Positions 11,856-21,890 of a stretch of 64,000 nt of DNA are shown in pieces. Within the stretch, counting starts at the first letter, position 1. Each line of letters opens with the position of its first letter. Source of the stretch: Escarpia spicata (lineage: Eukaryota; Annelida; Polychaeta; Sabellida; Siboglinidae); the NCBI GenBank assembly GCA_963995525.1, contig OZ023206.1:63150366-63214365 (forward strand), in the 5' to 3' direction. The position numbers and the translations under genes were made by a program. The notes under the pieces are model-generated. The model was not told where the DNA came from, did no database searches, and saw only the letters and a program-made list of their open reading frames with translations.

Positions 11856-12054
11856 GAAACCCAGTCATGAACCAATGTGTAACGCGAGAAGAAAGCCGGT
11901 AAAGATTATGAAGTTGCATTCGGAGTTAGTACATGTTTAAAATACAAATTTCCATTGAATCAACATAAATCTCTCTTGCATTTGGTGTGTGCTTTGAATC
12001 AGACTTATACTTTACGCATAATTAAATAGTCATACTTAATACTCCCTGTTCGAC

Positions 12055-12213
12055 AATATGAAGGCATTATATATAGATTAAGTTTCACTTTTATGATACG
12101 GAACGTCGATGGAACGATTGACACCTACCGGCGGTTCCGGCAATCACTAGCGAAATTTAATTCGTTCCATCGTATAGAAATATACCTTAATCTCGATAGT
12201 ATTCCTTCATAAT
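12055..12213. mobile_element. MITE-like inverted-repeat element, about 160 bp
   Basis: The left arm (12,056-12,117) and the reverse complement of the right arm (12,162-12,212) align with TATGAAGG at the ends, AGATTAAG in the middle and CGATGGAACGA at the inner ends. A GC-rich loop separates the arms. The structure fits a small non-autonomous DNA transposon. No coding sequence is present. Confidence 0.6.
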
Positions 12214-12485
12214 GCCAGAAAGATTGCATTACATGGATATTTATGTATCTATGAAGAAGCGGTTTACAGAGCCCCGACATTTTGGAACATCAACAATAAC
12301 ATGAACACATGTCATGTTCGATGTTATCTAGGCAAAGTCAAGATGTTATTAATTGTGATATTTGTATAAAATACATAATGTTCAGTAACAATTGATGCAG
12401 TGAGATCATAGCGTTATAGGTGATTAAGAACCATCTTGTCACACTGGTTTGTAGTAGCATACGTCAGTAACAAGGAAAATCTACT

Positions 12486-12899
12486 CTAGATTCCAAGACA
12501 AAACGAAGTAACATTGATTATTGTTGTGTGCACTGACAATTCGGTATCCATTTCGTATTGTGTCATGTGTTCCATTCTGTTTAAATGCGTCAGTTTATTT
12601 TGAAATGCAGCTATAATTGATGTAAACCTGGTTGGCTTGGCATCATTCAATGTTGTAGTCAAAATATTGTATTGCCACGGAATTGCGCGACGCGTGAAAT
12701 TGGGATACTCTAGATGTATAATCGTTTCGACAGTAAAGTTAATGGAAATCATTATGAGTAAACCGTGGCGTGAGTAATACTTTGAGCAAGTTTGTGACAG
12801 TGTGCCTACTGGCCCATACATATAGATCAGATTGTCATAAAATTCATTTCGATTTTTAGTTTTGAAGGTGTTTACTGTTAGTGCATTAACACATTGCAT
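12486..12899 (-). other. Unrecognised 137-codon open frame in AT-rich DNA
   Basis: This is a continuous minus-strand frame with no motif, signal sequence or membrane segment that I recognise. Codon use looks like random AT-rich DNA, and no splice-site support was found. It is more likely chance than a gene. Confidence 0.15.
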
Positions 12900-12954
12900 T
12901 TATTGTACAATATAAATTTAAATACAGTTGGTGGAAATAAAATACTAGTTTTAT

Positions 12955-14150
12955 TTCATTATATCAATTATATTATTAAATGTAACCATTATCATATAAT
13001 TGTAATAATGTTTACTTCCCAGAAATGTATACACCATCGTTGATTACACTCATATTCTAAGTTATCATACATTTCAATAGTAATCATAACTGATTACATT
13101 TGTGGTGTAATTACCTTACCCTTGGTATTGGCTTTATATCACTTATAACTTCTCAACTCAAGTTCTATTTCAAGCATACTTATCTGTAAAGCTAAGCAGT
13201 ATCTAGCCGTTTTTGTTTTAAAGATACAACTTAATAATAATTATCAAAGTCAATAAATATATAAATACAATTCAGAAAAAAATAAAAATAAAATTTAACA
13301 ATCCAGTGAATCGTAGGGCACAAGTCACAAACAGGCCTAGGGTAATAGTAATATGTAATGGTAACAATTACAAATATTGAAGTAATAGTAACAGTAATAG
13401 GTTGAATAAAACACAATGTAATAGTAATATGAAGCAATGTAATAGTAATTGACCTATTACTTTTATATTACTATTGGACATTTCAAAGTTGAGTTGCTCT
13501 TATTTGCGGTATGGTTATTTAACACTAGTTTCATCAGATTTTATGATTGCTCTTCTGTGAATCATGGACCTCAGTCAGTTTCACCCTGGAGGTTATGAGA
13601 ATTTACGTAGCACTAGCAGACATTGGGGCAGGGTGGCAGCTGCATGGCTAAAGGGATTCAATATATCTTTGAAGTTGGCTCTCATGCCAACTATCCTTTT
13701 CACACAAACCCGTATGGGTTTAGTGGCTGTCCACATATTACTAGGCCTAAACAACAGAGGTGTGAAAATCAACCTGATGTGTTTGTACTTGTGCCAATAA
13801 TAAAAAATTCCACCAAGCAGCAGTTGTGCAGTATGGGTTAATTACATTATAATTCAAAAGGGTACGGTGACAGCGACATTGCTTTTGTTTTTCAATCCTT
13901 TATAGTACTGACTGATAGTAACTGGTACAAATGTAATACTAATATATCAAATTCAGCATGTCATACTACTAGGAAGGAAACTAGGTAATAGTAATATATT
14001 ACATTGTAATATACTTGACCCCAGGCATGGTCACAAATGTAGTAAAATATGATTACTATTAAAATGTATGAGTATGATTACTGAGAAAATGAGTGTAATC
14101 AATTGTATTTACTTGTGCATGTAATTATGATTACACCAATTAGTCATTGT
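12955..14150. mobile_element. hAT-like non-autonomous element with GTAATTAC-rich ends
   Basis: Segments at about 13,039-13,105 and 14,036-14,104 are imperfect inverted repeats of one another, both built around TTGATTACACTCAT and AATAGTAATCAT. Inside them are many TAATAGTAAT and GTAATTAC words (13,340-13,470 and 13,970-14,010). Dense subterminal ATTAC repeats of this kind are typical of hAT non-autonomous elements. Short open frames near 13,564-13,841 show no transposase motif. I could not define the exact ends or a target duplication. Confidence 0.5.
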
Positions 14151-14581
14151 CTGTACATCTTTTACAAATTTCTGGTTGGTATCATATATTGGATAACACA
14201 ACAGCTGCAGACAAATCTGAGGTAATCGGTATACCCATATTTGACTGCTTGCATTGCAGTTGAAACCAAATAGGCCAACAATTACACGATTACTACTACA
14301 CTCACCGACTCCAGACTGTCCAACCGTCCCGAATTGGTCGGGGCAGTCCAGTTTGTGTGCCCTGGGTCCCGTGTCCTGGCCTTCCCATGGTTAGGACCAG
14401 GACTGTCCCGATTTTCGGGCAAAACTCGATGAATTGCGCGAAAAACACTGAAAATAAGCGAAAAAATCGACATCTACAGCGTTGAGAAAAATCTGACGTC
14501 ACTCGCAGTACAAGCGCGCAACCGACTCGACCACGGACATGCGTATCTGCGTACATGCGTACTGTGCTTGTCTGCTATTAT

Positions 14582-15236
14582 CCGCAGGCCCGTAGCCGAC
14601 AGAGGGGGGATTAACGGGTTCACACGAACACCCCTTTTTGTGAACCCCCTTTCCCCAAAATGTGGACCCCTCTCAAAATTGAATCTTTAAAATGTGAACA
14701 GCTAATTGCATTCCATATTTCTCAGAAGCGTTAACCCCCCTCCTAAAGCTGCTGGATAGTGTTCAAGCATTACAAGGAATGCCAAGGAAGCCTGATTCTT
14801 ACAGATGTTAAAGGGAACCCTTATCTATTAACTGATTATCACTAAATAAATGGGAGCCTGGCTGACGGGTCTGTCTCCAATACCATGTGTGAAAATGTGT
14901 CACTAGAGGAATGTGTGTCAAAGGACCACTACATCCAATTGCCCATGCAGAAGGAATTCACACTATTCCAGAGTCTCCTGTTACGTAAACGCAAAAGAAG
15001 CCAGTTTTACACCAATGGTACAATTGTGAGACCTAAAGGTAGTCACTCAGGGGTGACAGATGTAAACAAAATACTGGTGAATAATCGGGGTGACGATGAT
15101 TTAACAATTATGAGCACATAACATATAAAGCCATATAAAAATTATTCATGATTTCTCATCAGAAGTCTGTTAAAAAGTAAACGAGAGGTGCGGCTTTTTG
15201 TTTTTAGTATGCTGATTAAGGTAACTACCGACTGTC
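14582..15236 (+). repeat. Dispersed repeat module X, copy 1
   Basis: This segment begins near GGCCCGTAGCC and ends near ACCGACTGTCAAAGA. It recurs in the same internal order on the minus strand at 47,495-46,905. It sits immediately before a foldback element in both places. No convincing protein is encoded, although a 78-codon frame at 14,885-15,121 is open. It may be the tail of an unnamed transposon, or the left part of one large element that also includes the foldback. Confidence 0.8.
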
Positions 15237-15249
15237 AAAGAGGTTCTTA

Positions 15250-16777
15250 ATGGTTCTCATAAGTTGAAATTGAGAAGCAAATATGGATGAAACAATTTTT
15301 TCTTTTTAATATTCTGGAACGAGAAAATAATTTTTTAACGCAAGCTATTTCATTACATTGACAATATCGGTCGCGGTGCAACACAGTTTTTGGTTGTGCA
15401 TCACGCTATATTCACCGCGAAAGGAGAACATATAAATACTATTTAATTCAAGTACGAAATTGACAATATCGAAGGATTTTATAATATCGTGAAATAAGGA
15501 ACAAAATAAGTTTCAAGTTGAAAAGTTAGGGAGCGGTCATTATATAAGTTGGAGTTTTTGAACATCCTCAAGTAGAATGTAGTCGGGTTTTTTTTATGGA
15601 AACTTGTGTGGGGATACAGTTGGGGATTTTAGTGAGCCTCCAGAGGGGTGCAGCTGGATTTTTAATGATCCAACAGTTGGAAGTTTTGATGATATTTCCC
15701 CACGCGTATGTAGAATGTCAACATGATTATTACCACATTAAACAAAATGTAAATATGCTGTTAGCAAAATTACTAACTATACAAAGTTAATAAACACATT
15801 ATGTAGTTAATTAACAGTAATATTAATCATATGTATTGCATATAATAATTAAGTCAACAAATGTCTATGAACATATAACTAGGAGCCTTGCTACCACGAA
15901 AACTGGTTATTGTCTTGGATTTGGACCAATTTCTGTTAGTTTTCATAGCATATTTTCAAACTGAGCGCTACTATGAATGGTTTCTCCTCCATATTAGCAT
16001 GTACCACACATCAAAGAACGCTTGCAAAATAAGTGAAACTATTAACATGATCAGACCTGACATGATTTTCTCCCCTTTTAAGCGGTTTGGGTTCGTCTGA
16101 GAAATATGCAGCAACTGTAGAGATAGGGGCCTACTGACGCCATTAGCCATATTCGAACGAAAGTTAGCGATGCTTGCGGTTTGTTGTCCCCCTACAATTG
16201 TTTTAAATAATTTTTTGATTATTAATTGTGAACATGGATACCCATAGATTGTCAGGAAGTGGTCCCCGGGGAGTATGAATGGTTTTTCTCAACAAAATAT
16301 ACTTTTAGAACATCTGATTATTATCTATACTTGCATTCTTCTTGTAACTTTTATAAATCGATAAACCTGTACGTGTGGATCACAACATTATTATTACAAT
16401 CGTGGACAAAACAACTAAAGACCATTTTTTAAACCAGCCAATTGCACCTCCGCGTGAGGCTCACCAAAAACTCCAACTTGATTGCCGCTCCCTGATTTCT
16501 CAGCCTGAAACAGATTTTGTTCCATATTTCAAGATATTATCAGATCCATCGATGTTAAAAATTTCGTACAATAATTGCACAATGTTGACAGGTTATCCTT
16601 CCGCATTTTGCGATAAAAGTAGCGCGATTCACAACAAAACATAATTTGCATCGTGATCGATTTTATCATTGCGATCAAGTAGCTTGCGTTAAAATATCGT
16701 TTTTATGATCCAGAATACATAAAATACCTAATTTGTTTCACCCGTATATGTTTCTCACTTTCAACTAATGGGAACCA
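15250..16777 (+). mobile_element. Long-inverted-repeat foldback element, copy 1
   Basis: The left end (TGGTTCTCATAAGTTGAAA, from 15,250) and the reverse complement of the right end (16,777 back) are homologous for about 350 bp. They share in order a GAGAAGC block, a TATTCTGGA block, a CGCGGTG or CACGATG block and a GGAACAAAAT block. The unique middle contains LINE-free AT-rich sequence with no transposase. A second copy is at 45,287-46,252 in reverse orientation. Such long terminal inverted repeats define foldback or long-TIR MITE elements that are moved by an enzyme supplied elsewhere. Confidence 0.8.
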
Positions 16778-17084
16778 CAAATAAATACAAGTATGACTTT
16801 CAGAATAATGATTAGGGTATATTCCGGAATAACAAGTTGAATCATCACTATAAAAATATGAAATATTTCACACATGTCTACCAATAAATGTACACAGTTG
16901 AATAGTTATCTTGTTGAATGTCCTAACCTGCTTACTCAATATGCATCAATACCTTTACAAAAAGTTAAATTGATGCGCTTTGTTGTGTATAATGTATACA
17001 TTTTGAGAGTAAAGTATAATTCATCGCTTTAATGATTTAACACATTAAAGCAAAACCATATGAATGATACACTATCAATGTGTT

Positions 17085-17640
17085 TTCTTGGAAAACTACA
17101 ATCCGACATGCAACCTTGTAGCACATGGCACAGTCTTGACATTTAACTATCTGGGATCACTTATAACATCTGATGGTCGATGAAACGATGAGATCATGAA
17201 GCGAATGGTTTAACAATTGATGTCAACTTGGTGCGGAAGGAGCGCAACAGAACTGCTACAAACTACAAAAAAGTGCGATTAATTAAACAGCTCAAACAAT
17301 GAAATTGTATTGTTTTCTATACTGGCTTATTGCAAAGTGAAGAATTCTTCAATGTGTGACTGTGAAGTTCAGATGTAAAATTAAATAAATCACAACACGC
17401 CCAAATAGGTTTATAAGTGCATCGCCAAAATAATGATATATATATGTGTGATAAATATGAATTTATGTTGATTGAGATGTTATAAATAATGACAATACAT
17501 TCAGTACTCCGCTATCCCACTAAACAGTCCTATATTTTCAACAGTAAAGCTATGGGAATAAAGAATAAAAATAGGTGTATATAAGTATGAGGTTGTGTAA
17601 ATTCAGGTGATTTGAATAATTTATCAAGTAAAGGATATTT
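17085..17640 (+). repeat. Second copy of the LINE-tail locus with one 33-bp unit
   Basis: The order matches 700-2760 with internal deletions. First come LINE fragments (CTACAATCC..., then FNYLGSLI-coding bases near 17,143-17,175, then the GGAGCGCAACAGAACTGC block near 17,236). Next are the AT-rich tail (17,280-17,515), a single 33-bp-type unit (about 17,520-17,552), and the ATTCAGGTGATTTGAA flank near 17,603. About 45 unrelated bases lie between the unit and the flank. Confidence 0.85.
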
Positions 17641-18195
17641 ATTTAAAAGGTAATTAGGTAAGACTTCAATTGGTATTAACACTTTTATCAATGATTATTC
17701 GTTAGAAAGATTATGTTTTAGAATGTAAAATCTTCTCCGTGTCACAAGAAGAAGAATATCAGATGAGGGAGATTGGTAATGTTAAACTATCTCGTTGACG
17801 GAATGTAGATCAAGCGTGACAACCACCCATGCCTTAGGCCGCAGTTATTGTGACAATGTCGCTTGTCAACTTATAGACCCAATGCGTTACGAAGTCTGGA
17901 CAACTGTCACAAGCTTATTCATGAGAAATGTGCGATATTATTTATATAACAAGCATTCCACGTTGTGTCAATGTTGAATTGTGACGTAGGCATTGTTGGA
18001 TGTAGTCGGCTCGTAAACATGCGATTAGGACCGTAGCACGGCTACATACCCTTTTGATGAAGTACCGAACAGTAAAACAAGTACTGTCTTTACGAATGCC
18101 AAACAGCTGGTGTCAAGTAATAGGCCGGAACCAACACACAATAAGTTGTATGTCTAAAGGGGTATGTAAGCTTTGCACCAAGTGTTAAGCCATCG
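17641..18195. other. No gene recognised
   Basis: AT-rich sequence with a 60-codon open frame at 17,795-17,977 that matches nothing I know. No repeat or RNA gene seen. Confidence 0.5.
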
Positions 18196-18204
18196 TGAGC
18201 TGAC

Positions 18205-18284
18205 GTGCGCGCACACCCACCCACACACACGCACGCACGCACGCACGCACGCACACACACATACACACACACACCCACACGCAT
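18205..18284. repeat. CACG/CA microsatellite
   Basis: Runs of CACG and CA about 80 bp long lie just beyond the 3' tail of the neighbouring LINE copy. Confidence 0.95.
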
Positions 18285-18309
18285 AAAAACATCGCGCTAC
18301 ACAATCTTT

Positions 18310-21086
18310 TGTTATGACACGGTAACTAGATTTAACAAGATTTAACAAGATTGCCACCCAGATAATTAACTCTAGGTGGCAGGTGAACAAGATTTACCAA
18401 GATTTAACAAGATTGCCATCCAGAGAATTAACTCTAGATGGCAGGTGGACAAGGAAGCCCTTTGGCTTATCTAGAGTCCAACCCTTTTATTTATTTATAT
18501 CCAGCCCTTCTGAGGTATGTGTCGATTTTATTTTAAAACATATTCACACTACTAGCACCCACACAATCATCAGATAATCTATTCCATTCATTCACAGTCC
18601 TTTGTGAAAATGAGAACTTTCTTACGTCTAATCTACACTGCTCCTTTACTAATGTAACTTCATTTCCTCTAGTCTTTCTATCTTTCTTAACTGAAAGAAA
18701 ACATATTTCTATCCATATTTTCATAACCATTCAATATTTTAAACATTTTTATCTGATCTCCTCTCAATCTTCTGGTCTCTAGTGTTGTAAACCACATTCT
18801 TTTAGGCGTTTTTCATAACTAAGATCCTTCAGTTTTGGTATCATTTTAGTCGCTCTCCTCTGTACTCTTTCTAGCATATCTATGTCCTACTTGCGGTATG
18901 GCCTCCACGCTTGTATACAATATTCTAAATGAGGCCTAACTATTGTTTTGTACAGCGGTATTATTAGTTCTTTTTCTTTATATGCTATATTTCGCCTAAT
19001 CAATCCAAGGATTTGATTTCCTTTTGAAGCTGCAATTCCACACTGCTCTGAAACCTTCATGTCAGCACTAATTGTCAGCCCTAAGTCTTTTTCTTTTACA
19101 GTAGTACTTAATACAGTTCCCCCCATTGTATATTCTACATATTCGTTCCCATGTCCTGTGTGAAGGCATTTACATTTCCCAAAATTGAACAACATTTGCC
19201 ACTTTTCAGACCATTTGATCAACCTGTCAAGATCATCTTGTAAATGCTGTCTATCTCCATCACTTTTAATCCTTCTAAACACTTTTGTATCATCTGCAAA
19301 TTTCAACACCTTGCTAGCTATATCATCGTCCAAATCGTTTATATATATTAATAATATTATAGGTCCCAGTACTGATCCCTGTGGAACCCCACTCAAAACT
19401 GATTTCCAGTTTGAAGCCTCCCCATCAACAACTACCCGTTGTCTTCTGTCAATCAGCCATTTTTCTATCCAGTTAATTATACCATTTCCTATGCCATGGG
19501 CCTTTAGTTTAAGCAGTAATCTATGATGTGGCACTTTGTCGAAAGCTTTTTGAAAATCTAAGTAGATGGTATCTACTGGTGATCCATCATCTACCCACTT
19601 AGTGATATCTTCCAAAAAACATAACATATTTGTTAAGCATGACCTCGCTTTTAGAAACCCATGTTGAGATGGGTTGATCAAGGAATGTTTAACAAGAAAA
19701 TCCACCATGTGATCTTTAGTTAGTCTTTCTAATAATTTACAAATCACCGATGTTAAACTAACTGGTCTATAATTATTTGACTTGTTTCTCGAACCTTTTT
19801 TAAATAACGGTATAATGTTTGCTTCTTTTCATTCTAAAGGAACCACTCCCTCTTCTAATGACAAGTTGAAAACTGTTGCAAGCGGTATGCTAATTTGTTC
19901 TACAATTTCGAATAGTAGTTTGGGTGGAATACCATCCACTCCAGGTGATTTATTATCCTTCATAGCCCTAATTTTCTTAGCTACCATTTCTGGGGTTACA
20001 ATAAACTGTCTTAAATAATCTGATTCTGCCCCCTTGAACTTAGCCTCTGGTACTGGCATTGAACTAGTGTCTTCTCTGGTAAACACTGAACTAAAATACT
20101 CATTCAGGTCTTCTGCCATTAAGAATCCTTCTGATATTATATTTCCAGCACTATCTTCTAGAGGACCGACCTTATCCTGAACTTTCTGTTTCGAACATAC
20201 GCATAAACCTCTTGCTGTCATGTTTTATATTACAAGCTAATTTATGTTCGTAGCTTCTCTTTGAATTTCTAATTTCAGCTGTAGCTTGGTTTAGTGTTTC
20301 TTTATAAATGTTGTAGTCTTCGTCATTTCCAGTACGTCTATATGACTTCCACATCATTTGTTTATACTTAATTTTTATAATGGCTTCTTTCGATAAGTAT
20401 TTCTTTCTGGTCCGTTTCCCTTGTTTTTTGAAGGGAACAAATTTATCTACGATGCACTCTATTTAATTCTTTAAGATATTCCAGCATTCTGCTGCTGTCT
20501 TATTCTTCAGTGTGATATTCCAGTCTATCTTTGCTAAATATTTCCTCATTTCCTTATATCTTCCTTTGTGGAAATTTCTCCTGAACTGCTTTTTATTATT
20601 TCTTTCTGATTTGACTTTGATGGTAAAATGTATCTGGTTGTGATCACTACTTCCCAGAGGCTCACATAATTTAACATTGTCAACTAATTCATTTTGTGAA
20701 GACAAAACTAAGTCTAACACATTCTCTCCCCTGGTTGGTTCTAGCACATGTTGAGAAAGGAAACTATCTTGTACTAAAACTAAAAACTTGTGGTCCTCAC
20801 TATCCATACTCTGTAGAGATTTCCATTTTATATGCCCATGGTTAAAATCCCCCATAATAACACAGTCCCGTTTGCTCACTTCCCTTATAGCGTTTTGTAT
20901 TTTTTCATTCTCTTCTATGCTTATGTTTGGACTTCGATAAACTAATCCAACCGTTAACGTTTCCTGTAACTATGTTACACCAAACAGCTTCTTCGCAATC
21001 TGCTTCTCTGTCTAATTTTATTTCATCAGCCTGGATAGATTCTTTAATATATAAAATAACTCCACCTCCCCTTCTTTCTAATTTTT
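18310..21086 (-). mobile_element. LINE-A copy 1 (CR1/L2-like, APE type)
   Basis: A nearly full LINE lies on the minus strand. Near 21,080-20,900 it reads the middle of an APE endonuclease (RRGGGVILYIKESI, then a frameshift to VYRSPN). Next come GDFNH (about 20,850) and SSDHNQIHF (about 20,640), the endonuclease core. The RT domain and C-terminal region follow to about 18,520. The 3' end is made of tandem AATCTTGTTAA-like words with no poly(A), as in CR1/L2-type elements. The 5' boundary abuts a 3' fragment of the same family in opposite orientation at 21,087. Confidence 0.88.
18887..20221 (-). pseudogene. LINE-A copy 1 reverse transcriptase
   Basis: One minus-strand frame runs from about 20,221 to 18,887, interrupted by a single TGA at 19,831-19,829 where the sister copy has a Trp codon. 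It encodes the finger and palm blocks of a LINE reverse transcriptase: DNKSPGVDGIP, an IIPLFKKGS block, VSLTS, YLDFQKAFDKVPH, SGVPQGSVLGP, and the catalytic KFADDT. A DLGLTIS and C-terminal segment follow. In sister copies the enzyme copies the element RNA into the nicked target DNA. Frameshifts upstream separate it from the endonuclease. Confidence 0.85.
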
Positions 21087-21306
21087 ACAAAGGACTGTAA
21101 ATGAATGGAACAGATTATCTGCTGATTGTGTGGGTGCTAGTAGCGTGAATGTTTCAAACTAAAATCGACACATACCTCAGAAGGGCGGGATACACGTAGA
21201 TAAAAATGGTTGGACTCTCGATAAGCTAAAAGGCTTACTTGTCCACCTACCATGTAGAGTTAATTCTCTGGGTGGCAATCTTGTTAAACCTTGTTCAATC
21301 TTGTAA
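21087..21306 (+). mobile_element. LINE-A 3'-end fragment
   Basis: These bases match the last about 220 bp of LINE-A in plus orientation: TVNEWNRL-coding bases, the ARAGYT end, the 3' untranslated region and the ATCTTGTTAA-type tail. It joins the 5' end of copy 1 head-on at about 21,087. It is a 5'-truncated insertion of the same family. Confidence 0.85.
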
Positions 21307-21890
21307 CGGGGGCACATTCGATAGGTCTAGGGCACGCCACTGTAGCTCAGGTACAGAGGGCAAATTCCAAAGGTCTAGGGGGAACGTGCCCCCCAGTCCC
21401 CCGCTAGACGCACCTATTTTCTTTAGTTCTACGCAGATCCTCAGGTAGCGCGTTCCACAGAGTTGACCCCGCGCGAGAGAATGAACGGCGGCCATATCGT
21501 TCGAGGTTGTAGCGCGGAACGGCCAGCAACGCGCGGTAAGGCAGATCGCAGAACGCGGCGCGGCACGGCGCGGCACGGCACGGCACGTACGGCGTGATGA
21601 GCGACGCGAGGTACGTCGGCGTCCGATCATGGAGGATGCGAAACACAATGACGAGTAACTTGTACTCAATGCGGTACTTCACGGGCAACCAGTGGAGCTG
21701 TTGCAACGCGGCCGTCATGCCTCGCCGGTCGCCCAGCCTGATTCGTAGCACGACTCTGGCCGCCAAGCGCTGCACCATCTCAAGACGGTGCAAGAGACGG
21801 TCGGAGATGCCATACAGGACAGCGTTCCCGTGGTCGAGCCGTGAAGTAATAAGGGAGTGGACGAGAGTCTTACATGCTGTAATTGATATG
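21307..21890 (-). mobile_element. LINE-B C-terminal part
   Basis: The minus frame 21,898-21,404 encodes the conserved C-terminal region of a second CR1/L2-type LINE: KTLVHSLITSRLDHGNAVLYG, LQQLHWLPVKYRI, TPTYLASLI, and a RAGSTLWNALPEDLR end. GC content is clearly higher than in LINE-A. A GGCAC/GGCGC simple repeat inside it (21,555-21,595) has lengthened the arginine/alanine stretch. Its upstream RT half lies at 24,655-24,176, on the far side of LINE-A copy 2. Confidence 0.82.

Noticed and set aside
13564..13841. hAT transposase fragment
   Set aside because: Two overlapping short frames show none of the hAT dimerisation or catalytic motifs.
19185..20018. Plus-strand frames inside LINE-A copy 1
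   Set aside because: They are antisense to the RT coding sequence and mirror the frames seen antisense in copy 2 (22,542-23,402).
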